Positions 1-8,718 of a stretch of 64,000 nucleotides of DNA are shown one piece after another. Source of the stretch: Acinetobacter kookii (GTDB lineage: Bacteria > Pseudomonadota > Gammaproteobacteria > Pseudomonadales > Moraxellaceae); NCBI RefSeq assembly GCF_900096895.1, contig NZ_FMYO01000001.1, positions 310,001-374,000 of the forward strand, read 5' to 3'. The position numbers and the translations under genes were made by a program. How positions within the stretch are numbered: position 1 is the first letter of the stretch; each line of letters begins with the position of its first letter. The notes beneath the pieces were generated by a model. It was not told the origin of the DNA and searched no databases. It saw nothing but the letters and a program-made list of their open reading frames with translations.

Positions 1-5
1 CCAGT

Positions 6-227
6 TCATGCGGTTTCTTGAATTAATTTAAATCGTGGAACCACTGCACCATTCTCGAGTGTGACCGTTTCCTGAAACATCTCCAAGGGACGTACCCACA
101 TTGAATAATCGCCATATAAACATTGATAGACCACCAGTTTCTCGGCCGTTTCACTATGGGTAGCCACATGAAAGACCTGATATAACTTGCCTTTATAGTG
201 TTGATAAATCCCGGATTTGAGTTGCAT
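6..227 (-). CDS. DUF1653 family protein
   Basis: Small (73 aa) soluble protein of the DUF1653 family, whose function is unknown. The diagnostic features are visible: [11 protein letters not shown] near the start, then a VYQCLYGD segment, and WVRPLEMF. The frame is open further upstream, but the methionine at 227 opens the family domain directly ([13 protein letters not shown]), so I start there rather than at 266. The gene stops six bases into the window. It is divergent from ahpF across an A/T-rich spacer. Family call is confident; role unknown. Confidence 0.8.
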   Translation of the reverse strand: MQLKSGIYQHYKGKLYQVFHVATHSETAEKLVVYQCLYGDYSMWVRPLEMFQETVTLENGAVVPRFKLIQETA

Positions 228-381
228 TTTTATGACCTTGTTAAAACATGATGCCATCATAATCAAAATTACCCAGAAGTATGCAGAAATTGATAAAAAA
301 TGCTTTAATTTCTACTTAATACTTGAATATTCACACTAAACCAGCATTTACTTAAGACAGTATTTTTTGTAAAAAATTTAT

Positions 382-400
382 CAATCTATTAAACCGATTG
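382..400. promoter_or_regulatory. Inverted repeat upstream of ahpF
   Basis: CAATC (382-386) and GATTG (396-400) form an inverted repeat around a 9-base spacer, about 90 bp upstream of the ahpF start, within the 228-491 spacer shared with the divergent DUF1653 gene. ahpF is commonly controlled by OxyR, which binds spaced half sites, but this repeat does not clearly match an OxyR consensus. It may be chance in A/T-rich DNA. Confidence 0.2.
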
Positions 401-491
401 TTTTTATAAAAATGAAATGTTTTACCTATTTAAATATTTATCTTAATATAGCTTTATTAAATCAGCATTTACTCCCTTGGAGACGTTAGCC

Positions 492-2057
492 ATGTTAGAC
501 CAAAACACTTCAGTACAACTTAAAACACTCTTGCAACGTCTGGAAAGCCCGATTGAACTGGTCGCAACTCTAGATGGTTCGGACAAGTCGGATAAGATTA
601 AAGAACTGGTGACTGAAATTGCAGCCTTATCTGATTTAGTCACGGCACGTTTCGACGGTACCAATAAACGTGCCCCAAGCTTTGGGGTAGCCAAGGTAGG
701 TGAACAGCCGCGCGTCAACTTTGCCGGCTTGCCGATGGGACATGAATTTACCTCTTTAATTTTGGCCTTGCTGCAGGTGTCGGGTTATGCCCCAAAAGTG
801 TCGGATGAGGTGTTGGCGCAGATCAAGGGGTTGAACCTGATGGCTGATTTTGAGGTGTTTGTATCGCTGAGCTGCCATAACTGTCCGGACGTGGTGCAAG
901 CCCTCAACCTGATCGCGATCTATAATCCGGGCACCACCGCGACCATGATTGACGGGGCTTTCTTCCAGGAGGAAGTGGAACAGCGCAAAATCATGGCGGT
1001 ACCGATGCTGTTTCAGGACGGCAACCACATCGGTCAGGGCCGTATGACCCTGGAAGAAATCGTGGCCAAATTGGATTCCGGTTCATCGGCCAAAGACGCT
1101 GAAAAGCTGAATGCCAAAGACGCCTTTGATGTGCTGGTGATTGGCGGCGGTCCTGCCGGCAACACCGCAGCGATCTATGCGGCGCGTAAAGGCATTAAAA
1201 CCGGGATCGTGGCGGAACGCTTTGGCGGTCAGGTCATGGACACCATGGACATTGAAAACTACACCTCGGTACAGAAAACCCAGGGACCGAAATTTGCGGC
1301 CGAGATGGAAGCGCATGTACGTGCCTATGATGTCGACATCATGAACCTGCAAAAGGTTTCCGCGATCAAGGGCGCGGATGAAACCGGGAATGGCCTGGTG
1401 GAAGTCACTTTGGAAAACGGGGCGAAGCTTGAGTCGAAAACCATCATCCTGTCGACCGGTGCACGCTGGAGAGAGATGAACGTTCCGGGTGAGCAGGAAT
1501 ATAAAACCCGTGGTGTGGCCTACTGCCCGCACTGTGACGGTCCACTGTTCAAGGGCAAGCGTGTTGCGGTGATTGGTGGCGGCAACTCGGGTGTTGAAGC
1601 CGCGATTGACCTGGCCGGGATTGTGGAGCATGTAACGCTGGTGGAATTTGATACCAAACTGCGTGCCGATCAGGTCTTGCAGGACAAACTCAACAGCCTG
1701 CCGAATACCACCGTGATCATGAATGCGCTGTCGACTGAAGTAGTCGGTGACGGTTCACAGGTGACGGCACTGAAATATAAGGACCGTGCAACGGATGAGG
1801 AACACACGGTTGAACTGGCGGGAATCTTTGTACAGATCGGGCTGTTGCCAAACACGGATTTCCTGAAAGCATCAAAAGTTGAACTCAGCAACCGTGGCGA
1901 GATCGTGATTAACGAGCGCAACGAAACCAGTGTGAAAGGTGTATTTGCTGCCGGTGACTGTACCACGGTGCCATACAAGCAGATCATTATTGCCACCGGT
2001 GAAGGTGCCAAAGCATCACTGTCTGCTTTTGATTACATTATCCGTTCGGGGCAGTAA
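492..2057 (+). CDS. ahpF: Alkyl hydroperoxide reductase subunit F
   Basis: Flavoprotein NAD(P)H-dependent reductase that recycles the peroxiredoxin AhpC in peroxide detoxification. The N-terminal thioredoxin-like part carries CHNC (Cys128/131). The C-terminal thioredoxin-reductase part has an FAD site (GGGPAG), the redox pair CPHC (Cys345/348), an NAD(P) motif (GGGNSG) and a terminal GVFAAGDC. Cysteine positions and 521 aa length match E. coli AhpF closely. ATG at 492 is chosen because GGAG lies at 479-482; an in-frame TTG at 477 is less likely. ahpC is not adjacent. From about 0.7 kb onward the gene is visibly richer in G/C than its surroundings (36 of 60 bases at 1141-1200). Confidence 0.97.
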   Translation: MLDQNTSVQLKTLLQRLESPIELVATLDGSDKSDKIKELVTEIAALSDLVTARFDGTNKRAPSFGVAKVGEQPRVNFAGLPMGHEFTSLILALLQVSGYAPKVSDEVLAQIKGLNLMADFEVFVSLSCHNCPDVVQALNLIAIYNPGTTATMIDGAFFQEEVEQRKIMAVPMLFQDGNHIGQGRMTLEEIVAKLDSGSSAKDAEKLNAKDAFDVLVIGGGPAGNTAAIYAARKGIKTGIVAERFGGQVMDTMDIENYTSVQKTQGPKFAAEMEAHVRAYDVDIMNLQKVSAIKGADETGNGLVEVTLENGAKLESKTIILSTGARWREMNVPGEQEYKTRGVAYCPHCDGPLFKGKRVAVIGGGNSGVEAAIDLAGIVEHVTLVEFDTKLRADQVLQDKLNSLPNTTVIMNALSTEVVGDGSQVTALKYKDRATDEEHTVELAGIFVQIGLLPNTDFLKASKVELSNRGEIVINERNETSVKGVFAAGDCTTVPYKQIIIATGEGAKASLSAFDYIIRSGQ

Positions 2058-2088
2058 TCTGTATTCGGTATAATACGTCGCTTGATCA

Positions 2089-2123
2089 GGCTTATATTAC
2101 AAGGTGGTATAAGCCTTTTTTTT
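2089..2123 (+). terminator. Rho-independent terminator of ahpF
   Basis: GGCTTATA (2089-2096) pairs with TATAAGCC ahead of an eight-T run, about 30 bp after the ahpF stop codon. Confidence 0.8.
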
Positions 2124-2248
2124 CACTCATTTTTTTATAAAAAATAATTACATTTAATTAACAATTTTAGCTCATTATTTATGCATTTTTTTAGCTATAT
2201 TCAAAATACCCCTATTCAGGTGGGTGCCACAATTAGAAGGAAATGAAA

Positions 2249-2593
2249 ATGAATAAATTGCTTATTGCTTTAGGTCTTGCTGCTAGCGTTGCCCTGGTGG
2301 GCTGTAACAAACAAGAAGCACCAGAAACAGGTGCAACCACTGGTGAACATCTTGAAAACGCAGCAGATCAGGCAGGTCATGACATTTCAAAAGCTGCTGA
2401 TGAGGCTGCCGCAAAAACCGAGGCTGCGACTGAAGAAGCTACTGCTAAAATTGATGCTGCCGGTGAAGAAGCCGCTGCAAAAACTGAGGCCGCTGCCCAA
2501 AATGCTAAAGAAGCCGCTAAAGATGCCACTGTAGCGACTGCCAGTGCTGTAGAAGATGGAGCAGCCAATGTGAAAGAAAGAGCTCAACAATAA
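2249..2593 (+). CDS. Small Ala/Glu/Lys-rich lipoprotein
   Basis: A short secreted lipoprotein: positively charged start, hydrophobic stretch and lipobox LVGC, so it should be lipidated on Cys and membrane anchored. The mature part is almost entirely Ala, Glu, Lys, Thr and Asp in a heptad-like pattern (repeated AAAKTEAA and EEATAKIDAA blocks), suggesting a long amphipathic helix or coiled coil of LEA or Lpp-like character. Two in-frame ATGs exist (2243, 2249). AGAAGG at 2235-2240 gives usable spacing only to 2249. Single gene with its own terminator. Precise role unknown. Confidence 0.8.
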   Translation: MNKLLIALGLAASVALVGCNKQEAPETGATTGEHLENAADQAGHDISKAADEAAAKTEAATEEATAKIDAAGEEAAAKTEAAAQNAKEAAKDATVATASAVEDGAANVKERAQQ

Positions 2594-2612
2594 TGTGAAT
2601 CGTTGAAATAAA

Positions 2613-2640
2613 AAGGCTCCTTTTAAAAGGAGCTTTTTTA
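2613..2640 (+). terminator. Terminator after the small lipoprotein
   Basis: GGCTCCTTTT and AAAAGGAGCT form a near-perfect hairpin followed by a T-run, about 20 bp after the lipoprotein stop. Confidence 0.9.
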
Positions 2641-2693
2641 TTGATTAATCTTGCTTTTTTATGACATTTCTTCGATGGTCATTACAACAAATA

Positions 2694-2897
2694 ATGTACA
2701 TTTATATTCAACGTGCTTTAAAACCTGAGCTGGCGGATCAGGTTGCCGTACAGCTTATTGCCGATGATCTTCTGGAAGCGCATGCCCAGAATGAAATCTG
2801 CATTCACGAAAATACCAGAGCGAATCCCTTACAGATAGCAGGTTCTTCTGCCCTTGCATTTTCTGCCTGTGCATTATTTTCCATGATTTCTAATTAG
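2694..2897 (+). CDS. Hypothetical 67-aa ORF, possible gene remnant
   Basis: An open frame of 67 codons without a clear ribosome binding site. The first half looks protein-like (RALKPELADQVAVQLIADD); the end is a hydrophobic Ala/Ser stretch. I recognise no family. The bases after it (2898-3090) also read as short protein-like pieces in different frames, so this may be the start of a decayed gene rather than an intact one. Confidence 0.3.
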   Translation: MYIYIQRALKPELADQVAVQLIADDLLEAHAQNEICIHENTRANPLQIAGSSALAFSACALFSMISN

Positions 2898-3226
2898 TCA
2901 GTCCCAAACAATATCGCTCAATTAGGGTTATGACGATGAACATTGCTGGTGGACTACATTAAATGCTTTGTCTGTTTATTTTGCGGATAACACTGAAATT
3001 AAGGAAAGTTTGTAGGTTTCCATTTGGAAAATGATTGCCATGAGCTTTGCAATCAGGACAGGCTCATTATTTAAGGTCAGCCCGATTTAATTTTGTTTAT
3101 TATTTTTTAAAATATATTTAATCAAATATTCTCAATTATAAATTTAATAATCTATTACAATAAATAATATTATGTGTGAATAATACAGTAAAATATCCCG
3201 ACTAATTTAGTTGTTTTTATTCCCCC
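2898..3226. other. Intergenic, possible decayed coding sequence then A/T-rich leader
   Basis: About 330 bp without a complete gene. Around 2934-3010 one frame reads DDEHCWWTTLNALSVYFADN before a stop; another frame continues for about 20 codons to about 3090. The remainder (3090-3226) is very A/T-rich and probably holds the promoter of the YeeE-type gene. I cannot assign the fragments. Confidence 0.3.
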
Positions 3227-4438
3227 ATGTCTATTATTGCTACGAAATCCAATCGATCTAATCTTTCGGTTTGGGTTGCTCTTTTTCTTTTGCTCGTCGG
3301 CACGCTGGGTGCCTATCAAGTTGTTGGTCTTAATCAAGCCTTATTATTTTTGGTTGGCGGTGCCCTGGGCATGACCTTGTATCATGCATCCTTTGGTTTT
3401 ACCTCAAGCTGGCGTGTTTTTATTCTGGAGCGTCGTGGTCGTGGCTTACGTGCCCAAATGATCATGCTGGCGCTTGCCGTATTGCTGTTCTTTCCAGCCT
3501 TAGGTGCAGGCGAACTGTTTGGCAATCCCGTCAAAGGCAATGTCAATCCTGTTTCCATGTCTGTAATGATTGGGGCTTTTATCTTTGGTATAGGCATGCA
3601 ACTGGGAGGCGGCTGTGCTTCAGGTACGCTTTATACCGTGGGTGGCGGTAGTGCGCGCATGATTGTGACCCTGATTTTCTTCTGCTTAGGCTCTTTAATT
3701 GCCACTACGCATTTAGACTGGTGGTTTAACCTGCCGCATCTTGAACCCATTTCGATTGTATCGAGTTTAGGCGTAATTCCTGCACTTATCGTCAGCTTTG
3801 TGCTGTTCGCTGCAATTGCTCTTGCAACCGTCTTTTTTGAGACGAAACGTCATGGTTCACTTGAAGTAGAACCCAAAGCTCAAACTAAAGGTCTTAAACG
3901 CTTCTTGGTTGGCCCATGGCCGCTTATTTGGGGCGGTATCATCCTGACCCTGCTTAACTTTGCCACATTAGCTTTAGCCGGTCGTCCTTGGGGTGTGACT
4001 TCTGCACTTGCAGTCTGGGCGGCAAAAACGGCCAGCTTTGCCGGTGTAGACGTCGCCTCCTGGGCCTATTGGCAACAACCTGCCAATGCCAAAGCCTTGG
4101 CCAATTCATTGTGGTTCGATATTACCTCAATGATGAACTTCGGCATTATGCTTGGTGCATTATTGGCAGCAAGCCTTGCCGGTAAATTTGCGCCAAATCT
4201 CAACATTCCAAAACGCTCACTCATTGCTGCTGTTGTTGGCGGTTTATTATTAGGCTACGGCGCACGCCTCGCCTATGGCTGTAATATTGGTGCTTACTTT
4301 AGCGGCATTGCTTCAGGCAGCTTGCATGGCTGGTTATGGCTGATCTTTGCTTTTATAGGTAACGCTCTTGGCGTGAAACTTCGTCCCATGTTCTTCCCTG
4401 GTGAACGACCACAACCCGAAAAATTAACCGGTTGTTAA
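3227..4438 (+). CDS. YeeE/YedE family sulfur-compound transporter
   Basis: Polytopic inner-membrane protein (403 aa) of the YeeE/YedE family, whose characterised members (TsuA) take up thiosulfate. Multiple hydrophobic helices span the chain in two internally similar halves. Each half carries the family glycine/cysteine motif: GGGCASG with Cys130, and YGCNIGAYFSG with Cys352. These cysteines line the conduction path in known members. No rhodanese or TusA partner lies nearby, so the substrate is inferred. It converges on the lipoprotein gene at 4824-5342. Confidence 0.88.
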   Translation: MSIIATKSNRSNLSVWVALFLLLVGTLGAYQVVGLNQALLFLVGGALGMTLYHASFGFTSSWRVFILERRGRGLRAQMIMLALAVLLFFPALGAGELFGNPVKGNVNPVSMSVMIGAFIFGIGMQLGGGCASGTLYTVGGGSARMIVTLIFFCLGSLIATTHLDWWFNLPHLEPISIVSSLGVIPALIVSFVLFAAIALATVFFETKRHGSLEVEPKAQTKGLKRFLVGPWPLIWGGIILTLLNFATLALAGRPWGVTSALAVWAAKTASFAGVDVASWAYWQQPANAKALANSLWFDITSMMNFGIMLGALLAASLAGKFAPNLNIPKRSLIAAVVGGLLLGYGARLAYGCNIGAYFSGIASGSLHGWLWLIFAFIGNALGVKLRPMFFPGERPQPEKLTGC

Positions 4439-4456
4439 ATCCAGATTTCAGCCTAT

Positions 4457-4805
4457 AAAAAAGCCCATCCAATGATGTAATGCCAGTCAGTTAAGAAATT
4501 GACTGGCATTTTATTTTTTTAAATTCATGAATATATTTGATAAATGGAAAAGTCATCCGCAACTGTTGAGGCAGGACTACATTAAAAAATGATTGTTTCT
4601 GCGACAAATTTGCTAGTTGATAGTAGCTGACGAGTTTTGCGGATGACAAATGCCTTTGGTTACTTTGGGCGAAACCAAAGTAACAAATGAGCTGCAAGAG
4701 TTTGATTTAAAAAGGTAAGACTCCGCCATGAATTACCCAAAATTAAAGAGTTTATTTCTAAACTCCTTAACTGATCAGCATTACATCCAACGATGGGCTT
4801 TTTTT
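4457..4805. terminator. Bidirectional terminator split by an inserted element (copy 1)
   Basis: The arms AAAAAAGCCCATC (4457-4469) and GATGGGCTTTTTTT (4792-4805) are complementary but lie about 320 bp apart, because the element at 4478-4783 occupies the loop. The flanks CATCCAATGATG (4466-4477) and CATCCAACGATG (4784-4795) are a 12-bp direct repeat with one mismatch. Removing the element plus one repeat restores a compact hairpin with a T-run on each strand, between convergent genes. Confidence 0.8.
4478..4783 (+). mobile_element. MITE-like non-coding element, copy 1
   Basis: A 306-bp element with inverted ends: TAATGCCAGTCAGTTAAG at the left and the complement of TAATGCTGATCAGTTAAG at the right. 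An almost identical copy lies inverted at 8738-9040. Internal structure shared by both copies: a left-end hairpin followed by a T-run (4479-4520), an 11-bp inverted repeat GTCATCCGCAA (4552-4562) with its complement at 4637-4647, a perfect 10-bp hairpin GTTACTTTGG/CCAAAGTAAC around GCGAAA (4659-4684), and a right-end hairpin (4744-4770). It encodes no transposase. It is probably non-autonomous and mobilised in trans; a structured RNA role is possible. Confidence 0.8.
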
Positions 4806-4823
4806 GATTTATGCTATTTTTAA

Positions 4824-5342
4824 TTAATGCAGCGCCGCTTTTAAATTACAGCCAAAGCCCATAATTTCCTGAGCCTGACGGTATGAGGTATAACGGTTTA
4901 AAATAAAGTCATAAAACTGGTCTGCATCTACAAAATTTTTGCTTAAGTTTTCACCCTGCGCGTGGGGTAATTTCACCTGTCCGATAATATTCAGGTTTTG
5001 ATGGCCCAACTGGTACATCTCGGCAAAATAGCCATTCATCATTTGACAATATGCCTGTTTGACCGGTTTTAAAGAAGTACTGCTCACCGCATGCAGGTTC
5101 AAAGTCTGCAACTGGTTTACATCAAGCAGCGACTGGTCTGAAAAGGCAATATTGTTGCTTTTTTTAAAAGCCTGATAATCTTTGGATAGCTGCTGATTTA
5201 AGCTTTCAAAACGCTGCTGCAAGCTTGCCGCATCCTGCACCTTATATTTTTGAGGATCAATCTGGATTTTTTGCTGCTCGGAAGATGAACATGCTGAAAC
5301 TATTACGCTTGAAATTAAAGTCGCCAAAATGAACGGCTTCAT
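4824..5342 (-). CDS. Hypothetical lipoprotein
   Basis: 172-aa predicted lipoprotein: start MKPFILATLISSVIV followed by the lipobox VSAC and a Ser-rich linker, so lipid-anchored and periplasm-facing. The mature part is mainly helical and Gln/Leu-rich (LQQRFESLNQQLSKDY) with two later cysteines (QAYCQMM and GFGCNL) that could pair. GAGGAC precedes the ATG. It lies upstream of the split terminator and converges with the YeeE gene. No family recognised. Confidence 0.7.
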   Translation of the reverse strand: MKPFILATLISSVIVSACSSSEQQKIQIDPQKYKVQDAASLQQRFESLNQQLSKDYQAFKKSNNIAFSDQSLLDVNQLQTLNLHAVSSTSLKPVKQAYCQMMNGYFAEMYQLGHQNLNIIGQVKLPHAQGENLSKNFVDADQFYDFILNRYTSYRQAQEIMGFGCNLKAALH

Positions 5343-5394
5343 TATAAATTGTCCTCATCACTAAATCTTGCACTAGTATGCCTGAAATCTTCAG

Positions 5395-6174
5395 CTAAAT
5401 TGACTTTTCATTCATATAACGCCAGTACCGCTTCGGCACATACTGAATATGCAGTTTCATATTTTGCCGAACCTGAATATTGACACTGCGGAAATAATCT
5501 TTCCACAACTGGTCATACAGTAATTCCTGTTCGTCCAGTTCTACAGTAAATGCCTGACTATAGCCACTCGCCAGTGTGGCATCGACCTGATGAGCATTCA
5601 TTTCGATTTGATGCACATTTTGCAAATCATAATAAATGCCGTATTTACGCTTTTCGTCATAAATCAGCCAGCGTTGATCCTGATAACGTGCCTTAAAATG
5701 CCGTTCAATCAGCGGCAACACATTAAAATCAGGCCGAACCAGACTTAAAAACAGACCATCCTGACATTTTTTAAAGCGCACAAAGGCTTCCATACGATGC
5801 TTTTCACGACCTACCTGCTTTGCCCATTGCGCTAAAGCCAGCACATCAGCATGCCCATAGTTTTCGTCAACCTTGTAGCGACTTTGAAAAACATAAAGAC
5901 AATAATTAAACAGGTGCTGATGAGCGATTGGATTTTCAGAGAGAAAAGTATAGTAAAAATTACGCTGACTCTGACCCGATGTTTTTTGCTTCAATCCTTG
6001 CCAGACCCGCTGGGCATGTTCTTCATTCGATGCCACCTGTATAAAATCATCAAACAGACCCTTTTGTGCATGCGGATTGCTCGTTACCTGCACCTGAAAT
6101 TCTTTAAATTGAAAGGCACGAAACACGCAGCTCAACAGACCGGTCATGCTGCCATCAAAACAGTAAGTTGCCAT
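5395..6174 (-). CDS. TIGR03915 family putative DNA metabolism protein (DUF4130)
   Basis: Partner of the radical-SAM protein encoded just upstream. TIGR03915/DUF4130 proteins are found next to TIGR03916 radical-SAM proteins and often carry a uracil-DNA-glycosylase domain, which led to the DNA repair/modification prediction; the biochemical role is not established. Visible hallmarks: YCFDGSMTGLLSCVF at the start, GREKHRMEAFVRF mid-protein, RPDFNVLPLIERHF, and WLIYDEKRKYGIYY. At 259 aa it lacks a fused glycosylase domain. Its ATG shares a base with the upstream stop (TAATG), implying translational coupling. Confidence 0.88.
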   Translation of the reverse strand: MATYCFDGSMTGLLSCVFRAFQFKEFQVQVTSNPHAQKGLFDDFIQVASNEEHAQRVWQGLKQKTSGQSQRNFYYTFLSENPIAHQHLFNYCLYVFQSRYKVDENYGHADVLALAQWAKQVGREKHRMEAFVRFKKCQDGLFLSLVRPDFNVLPLIERHFKARYQDQRWLIYDEKRKYGIYYDLQNVHQIEMNAHQVDATLASGYSQAFTVELDEQELLYDQLWKDYFRSVNIQVRQNMKLHIQYVPKRYWRYMNEKSI

Positions 6175-7433
6175 TAAAAAGCAAAACCCAGTTGTGGCGA
6201 TAACTGCTGCACATATTTGGACTGTCCCGACTGCAAAATCTGGCTCCGAATCTGGCCGGGCAACTGCTCCTTAATAAATTTTGGCGTATCGGCACAGCGG
6301 ATAAAATGCTGCGCACGGTTATATGCAACGCCCATACGCTTCAGTTGATCGATGTGGATTTTGCCAAAGCGACGAGCCTGTACAATTTTTTTCGCTGAAC
6401 GCACGCCAATACCCGGAACACGTAAAATCATGCGGTAATCTGCCCGGTTCAGATCGACAGGAAACTGTTCAGGATGCCTCAATGCCCATCCCAGTTTGGG
6501 ATCAACATCCAGATCCAGATTGGGGTGTTTTTCATCGACCAGTTCTGTCGCCTCAAAACCATAAAAACGCATCAGCCAGTCGCTTTGATAGAGCCGATTT
6601 TCTCTTAATAAGGGTGGTGCTGAACCAATCGCCGGCAAGGCTTTTTCCTGTTCATTAATTGGAATATAACCCGAGTAATACACCCGTTTCAGGTTAAATT
6701 CTTTGTAATGCCGGTCTGCCATTAAAATAATGTCTTGATCGCTTTCGCTATGTGCTCCCACCACCATTTGCGTGGTTTGCCCTGCAGGAACAAATGCAGG
6801 AACTGAGCGAATCATCTTGCGTTCATCTTTAAACTGGATTAAACGGTCACGCACAATACCCAAGTCTTTCTGTACTTCGGCATGTGTTTTCTCAGGAGCG
6901 AATTTTTGCAAGCCTGCTTCAGTCGGCATTTCTAAATTAATGCTCATCCGGTCGACATATAGCCCCGCTTCAGTAATGATTTCCGGTGATGCTCCAGGAA
7001 TGGCCTTTAAATGAATATAACCGTTAAAATTTTCTTCCAGACGTAATTTTTTCACCACTTGCAGCATGCGCTCCATAGTGTAATCAGCCGACCTGAATAT
7101 TCCCGAACTTAAAAACAAGCCTTCAATATAATTGCGGCGATAGAAGTTCATGGTCAAATCCACCACTTCCTGCACGGTAAAAGCCGCCCGTTTTACATCA
7201 TTGGAACGACGTGACACACAGTAAGCACAATCATAAATACAGACATTGGAAAACAGAATTTTAAGCAAAGATACACAGCGACCATCTTCGGTATAGCTAT
7301 GACAGATACCCGAACCGGTATTCCCTAGGCCTTTGTCCTTATTTTTTCGGTTACTGCCACTTGAGGAACAGGAGACATCATATTTGGCAGCATCGGCTAA
7401 AATTTGCAGTTTTTCACGGATACGATCAGACAT
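6174..7433 (-). CDS. TIGR03916 putative DNA modification/repair radical SAM protein
   Basis: 419-aa radical-SAM enzyme. The [4Fe-4S]-binding CxxxCxxC is Cys65, Cys69 and Cys72 (CIYDCAYC), preceded by the family segment GICHSYTEDGRC. A C-terminal helix-hairpin-helix (VPGIGVRSAKKIVQARRFG) suggests nucleic-acid binding. It is followed by the TIGR03915 gene in a one-base-overlap operon, the arrangement seen in many bacteria. The substrate is unknown. The start ATG at 7433 begins MSDRIREKLQILADAAKYD, the usual family N-terminus. Confidence 0.92.
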   Translation of the reverse strand: MSDRIREKLQILADAAKYDVSCSSSGSNRKNKDKGLGNTGSGICHSYTEDGRCVSLLKILFSNVCIYDCAYCVSRRSNDVKRAAFTVQEVVDLTMNFYRRNYIEGLFLSSGIFRSADYTMERMLQVVKKLRLEENFNGYIHLKAIPGASPEIITEAGLYVDRMSINLEMPTEAGLQKFAPEKTHAEVQKDLGIVRDRLIQFKDERKMIRSVPAFVPAGQTTQMVVGAHSESDQDIILMADRHYKEFNLKRVYYSGYIPINEQEKALPAIGSAPPLLRENRLYQSDWLMRFYGFEATELVDEKHPNLDLDVDPKLGWALRHPEQFPVDLNRADYRMILRVPGIGVRSAKKIVQARRFGKIHIDQLKRMGVAYNRAQHFIRCADTPKFIKEQLPGQIRSQILQSGQSKYVQQLSPQLGFAF

Positions 7434-7652
7434 GTGTAATCAGCGCTAAAAAATGAATAGCTATTATAAAATTTTCAACTCAAGCAGCATGGACACTGAT
7501 CTTTTATGCGACATAGTTTGACGCTTTATTTATCATTTCATTTTCATTTATTTTTAGTTGTAAAAAACTTTTTATTTCATAAAAAAATAACGAATATTAT
7601 TTGCTTAATTTATAGGGCTTGGGCAAAGTGATGATATGCATAGGAGCCAAAT

Positions 7653-8696
7653 ATGACTTTATTAGAACAACTTGAGATTAAACATCCTATTTTCCTCGCA
7701 CCGATGGCGGGTGTTTCTACTCCTCAATTGGCTGCGGAGGTTTCCAATCAAGGTGGTTTGGGTTCATTGGGTTTGGGTGCCAGTACCGTTGCGGCAGCGC
7801 GTCAACAAATTTTAGAAACGCAAGCCCTTACGCATAAACCCTTTCAGGTCAATTTCTTTTGCCATCAAAGTTCAGCACTTGACCCCACTATTGCCAAACA
7901 ATGGATTGAATACCTAAGACCTCAATTCGAGAAGTATCATGCAACTCCGCCGACAGAATTAAAATGTATTTATCCCAGTTTTCTTGATAACGATGACTAT
8001 TTAAACCTGGTTTTAGAAACTCGACCTCAGGCAGTAAGCTTTCATTTCGGCATTCCGCATGCACACCAGATTCAGGCCTTAAAACAGGCAGGTATCATGA
8101 CGATGGTTTCAGCAACCAATCTGGCTGAAGCGCTGCAGATTGAAGCTGCCGGCATTGATGTCATTATTGCGCAAGGTATTGAAGCGGGTGGACACCGTGG
8201 CATTTTTAATGAAACATTTGACAGTGCCGTCAAAACTTCCGATCTGGTGCAATTGTTAAAACAGTACTGTAGCAAGCCTGTTGTGGCTGCTGGCGGGATT
8301 ATGAATGGCACGCAGGCCCAACTGTTAATGCAGTTAGGCGCTGAAGCTGTCCAATTGGGCACTGCTTTCGTACAGTGCAAAAGCTCCAATGCCAACACAG
8401 CCTATCGGCAAGCCCTGTTTAGCAAACCGATTACCCAAATTACGGCCAGCATTTCGGGGCGGCCTGCTCGGGGTTTAATTAATCATTGGCATACCCAAAT
8501 CGATCAGCCTGAACGTCCTCCAGTCGCCACCTACCCCTATTGCTATGACTTGGGGAAACAGTTGCATGCCGCAGCATCTGCACAAGGTGACCATGGTTTT
8601 GGAGCATTTTGGGCGGGAACCAATGTTGCCCAGATTCGGGAGATCGAAGCTGCAGATTTAATCAATCAACTGGTTCTGGAAATCAGTCAGGCCTAA
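7653..8696 (+). CDS. Nitronate monooxygenase family protein
   Basis: FMN-dependent TIM-barrel enzyme (347 aa) of the nitronate monooxygenase/2-nitropropane dioxygenase family, which oxidises alkyl nitronates such as propionate 3-nitronate. Motifs: IFLAPMAGVSTPQLAAEVS at the N-terminus, GIEAGGHRG carrying the catalytic His, and the phosphate-binding segment PVVAAGGI followed by GAEAVQLGTAF. AGGAG sits just ahead of the ATG. It is monocistronic and converges with the glycine-zipper gene across element copy 2. The exact substrate cannot be read from sequence. Confidence 0.9.
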   Translation: MTLLEQLEIKHPIFLAPMAGVSTPQLAAEVSNQGGLGSLGLGASTVAAARQQILETQALTHKPFQVNFFCHQSSALDPTIAKQWIEYLRPQFEKYHATPPTELKCIYPSFLDNDDYLNLVLETRPQAVSFHFGIPHAHQIQALKQAGIMTMVSATNLAEALQIEAAGIDVIIAQGIEAGGHRGIFNETFDSAVKTSDLVQLLKQYCSKPVVAAGGIMNGTQAQLLMQLGAEAVQLGTAFVQCKSSNANTAYRQALFSKPITQITASISGRPARGLINHWHTQIDQPERPPVATYPYCYDLGKQLHAAASAQGDHGFGAFWAGTNVAQIREIEAADLINQLVLEISQA

Positions 8697-8718
8697 GCTT
8701 ACGGCATAGACAGATTAT

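Noticed and set aside
2377..2590. Overlapping Ala/Ser-rich ORFs opposite the small lipoprotein
   Set aside because: Low-complexity GC-codon bias of the lipoprotein opens extra frames; only the plus frame has a signal peptide and ribosome site.
4491..4697. 68-codon ORF inside element copy 1 (minus strand, TTG start)
   Set aside because: The matching frame in copy 2 is shifted by a one-base indel, and the sequence is explained by hairpins; not protein coding.
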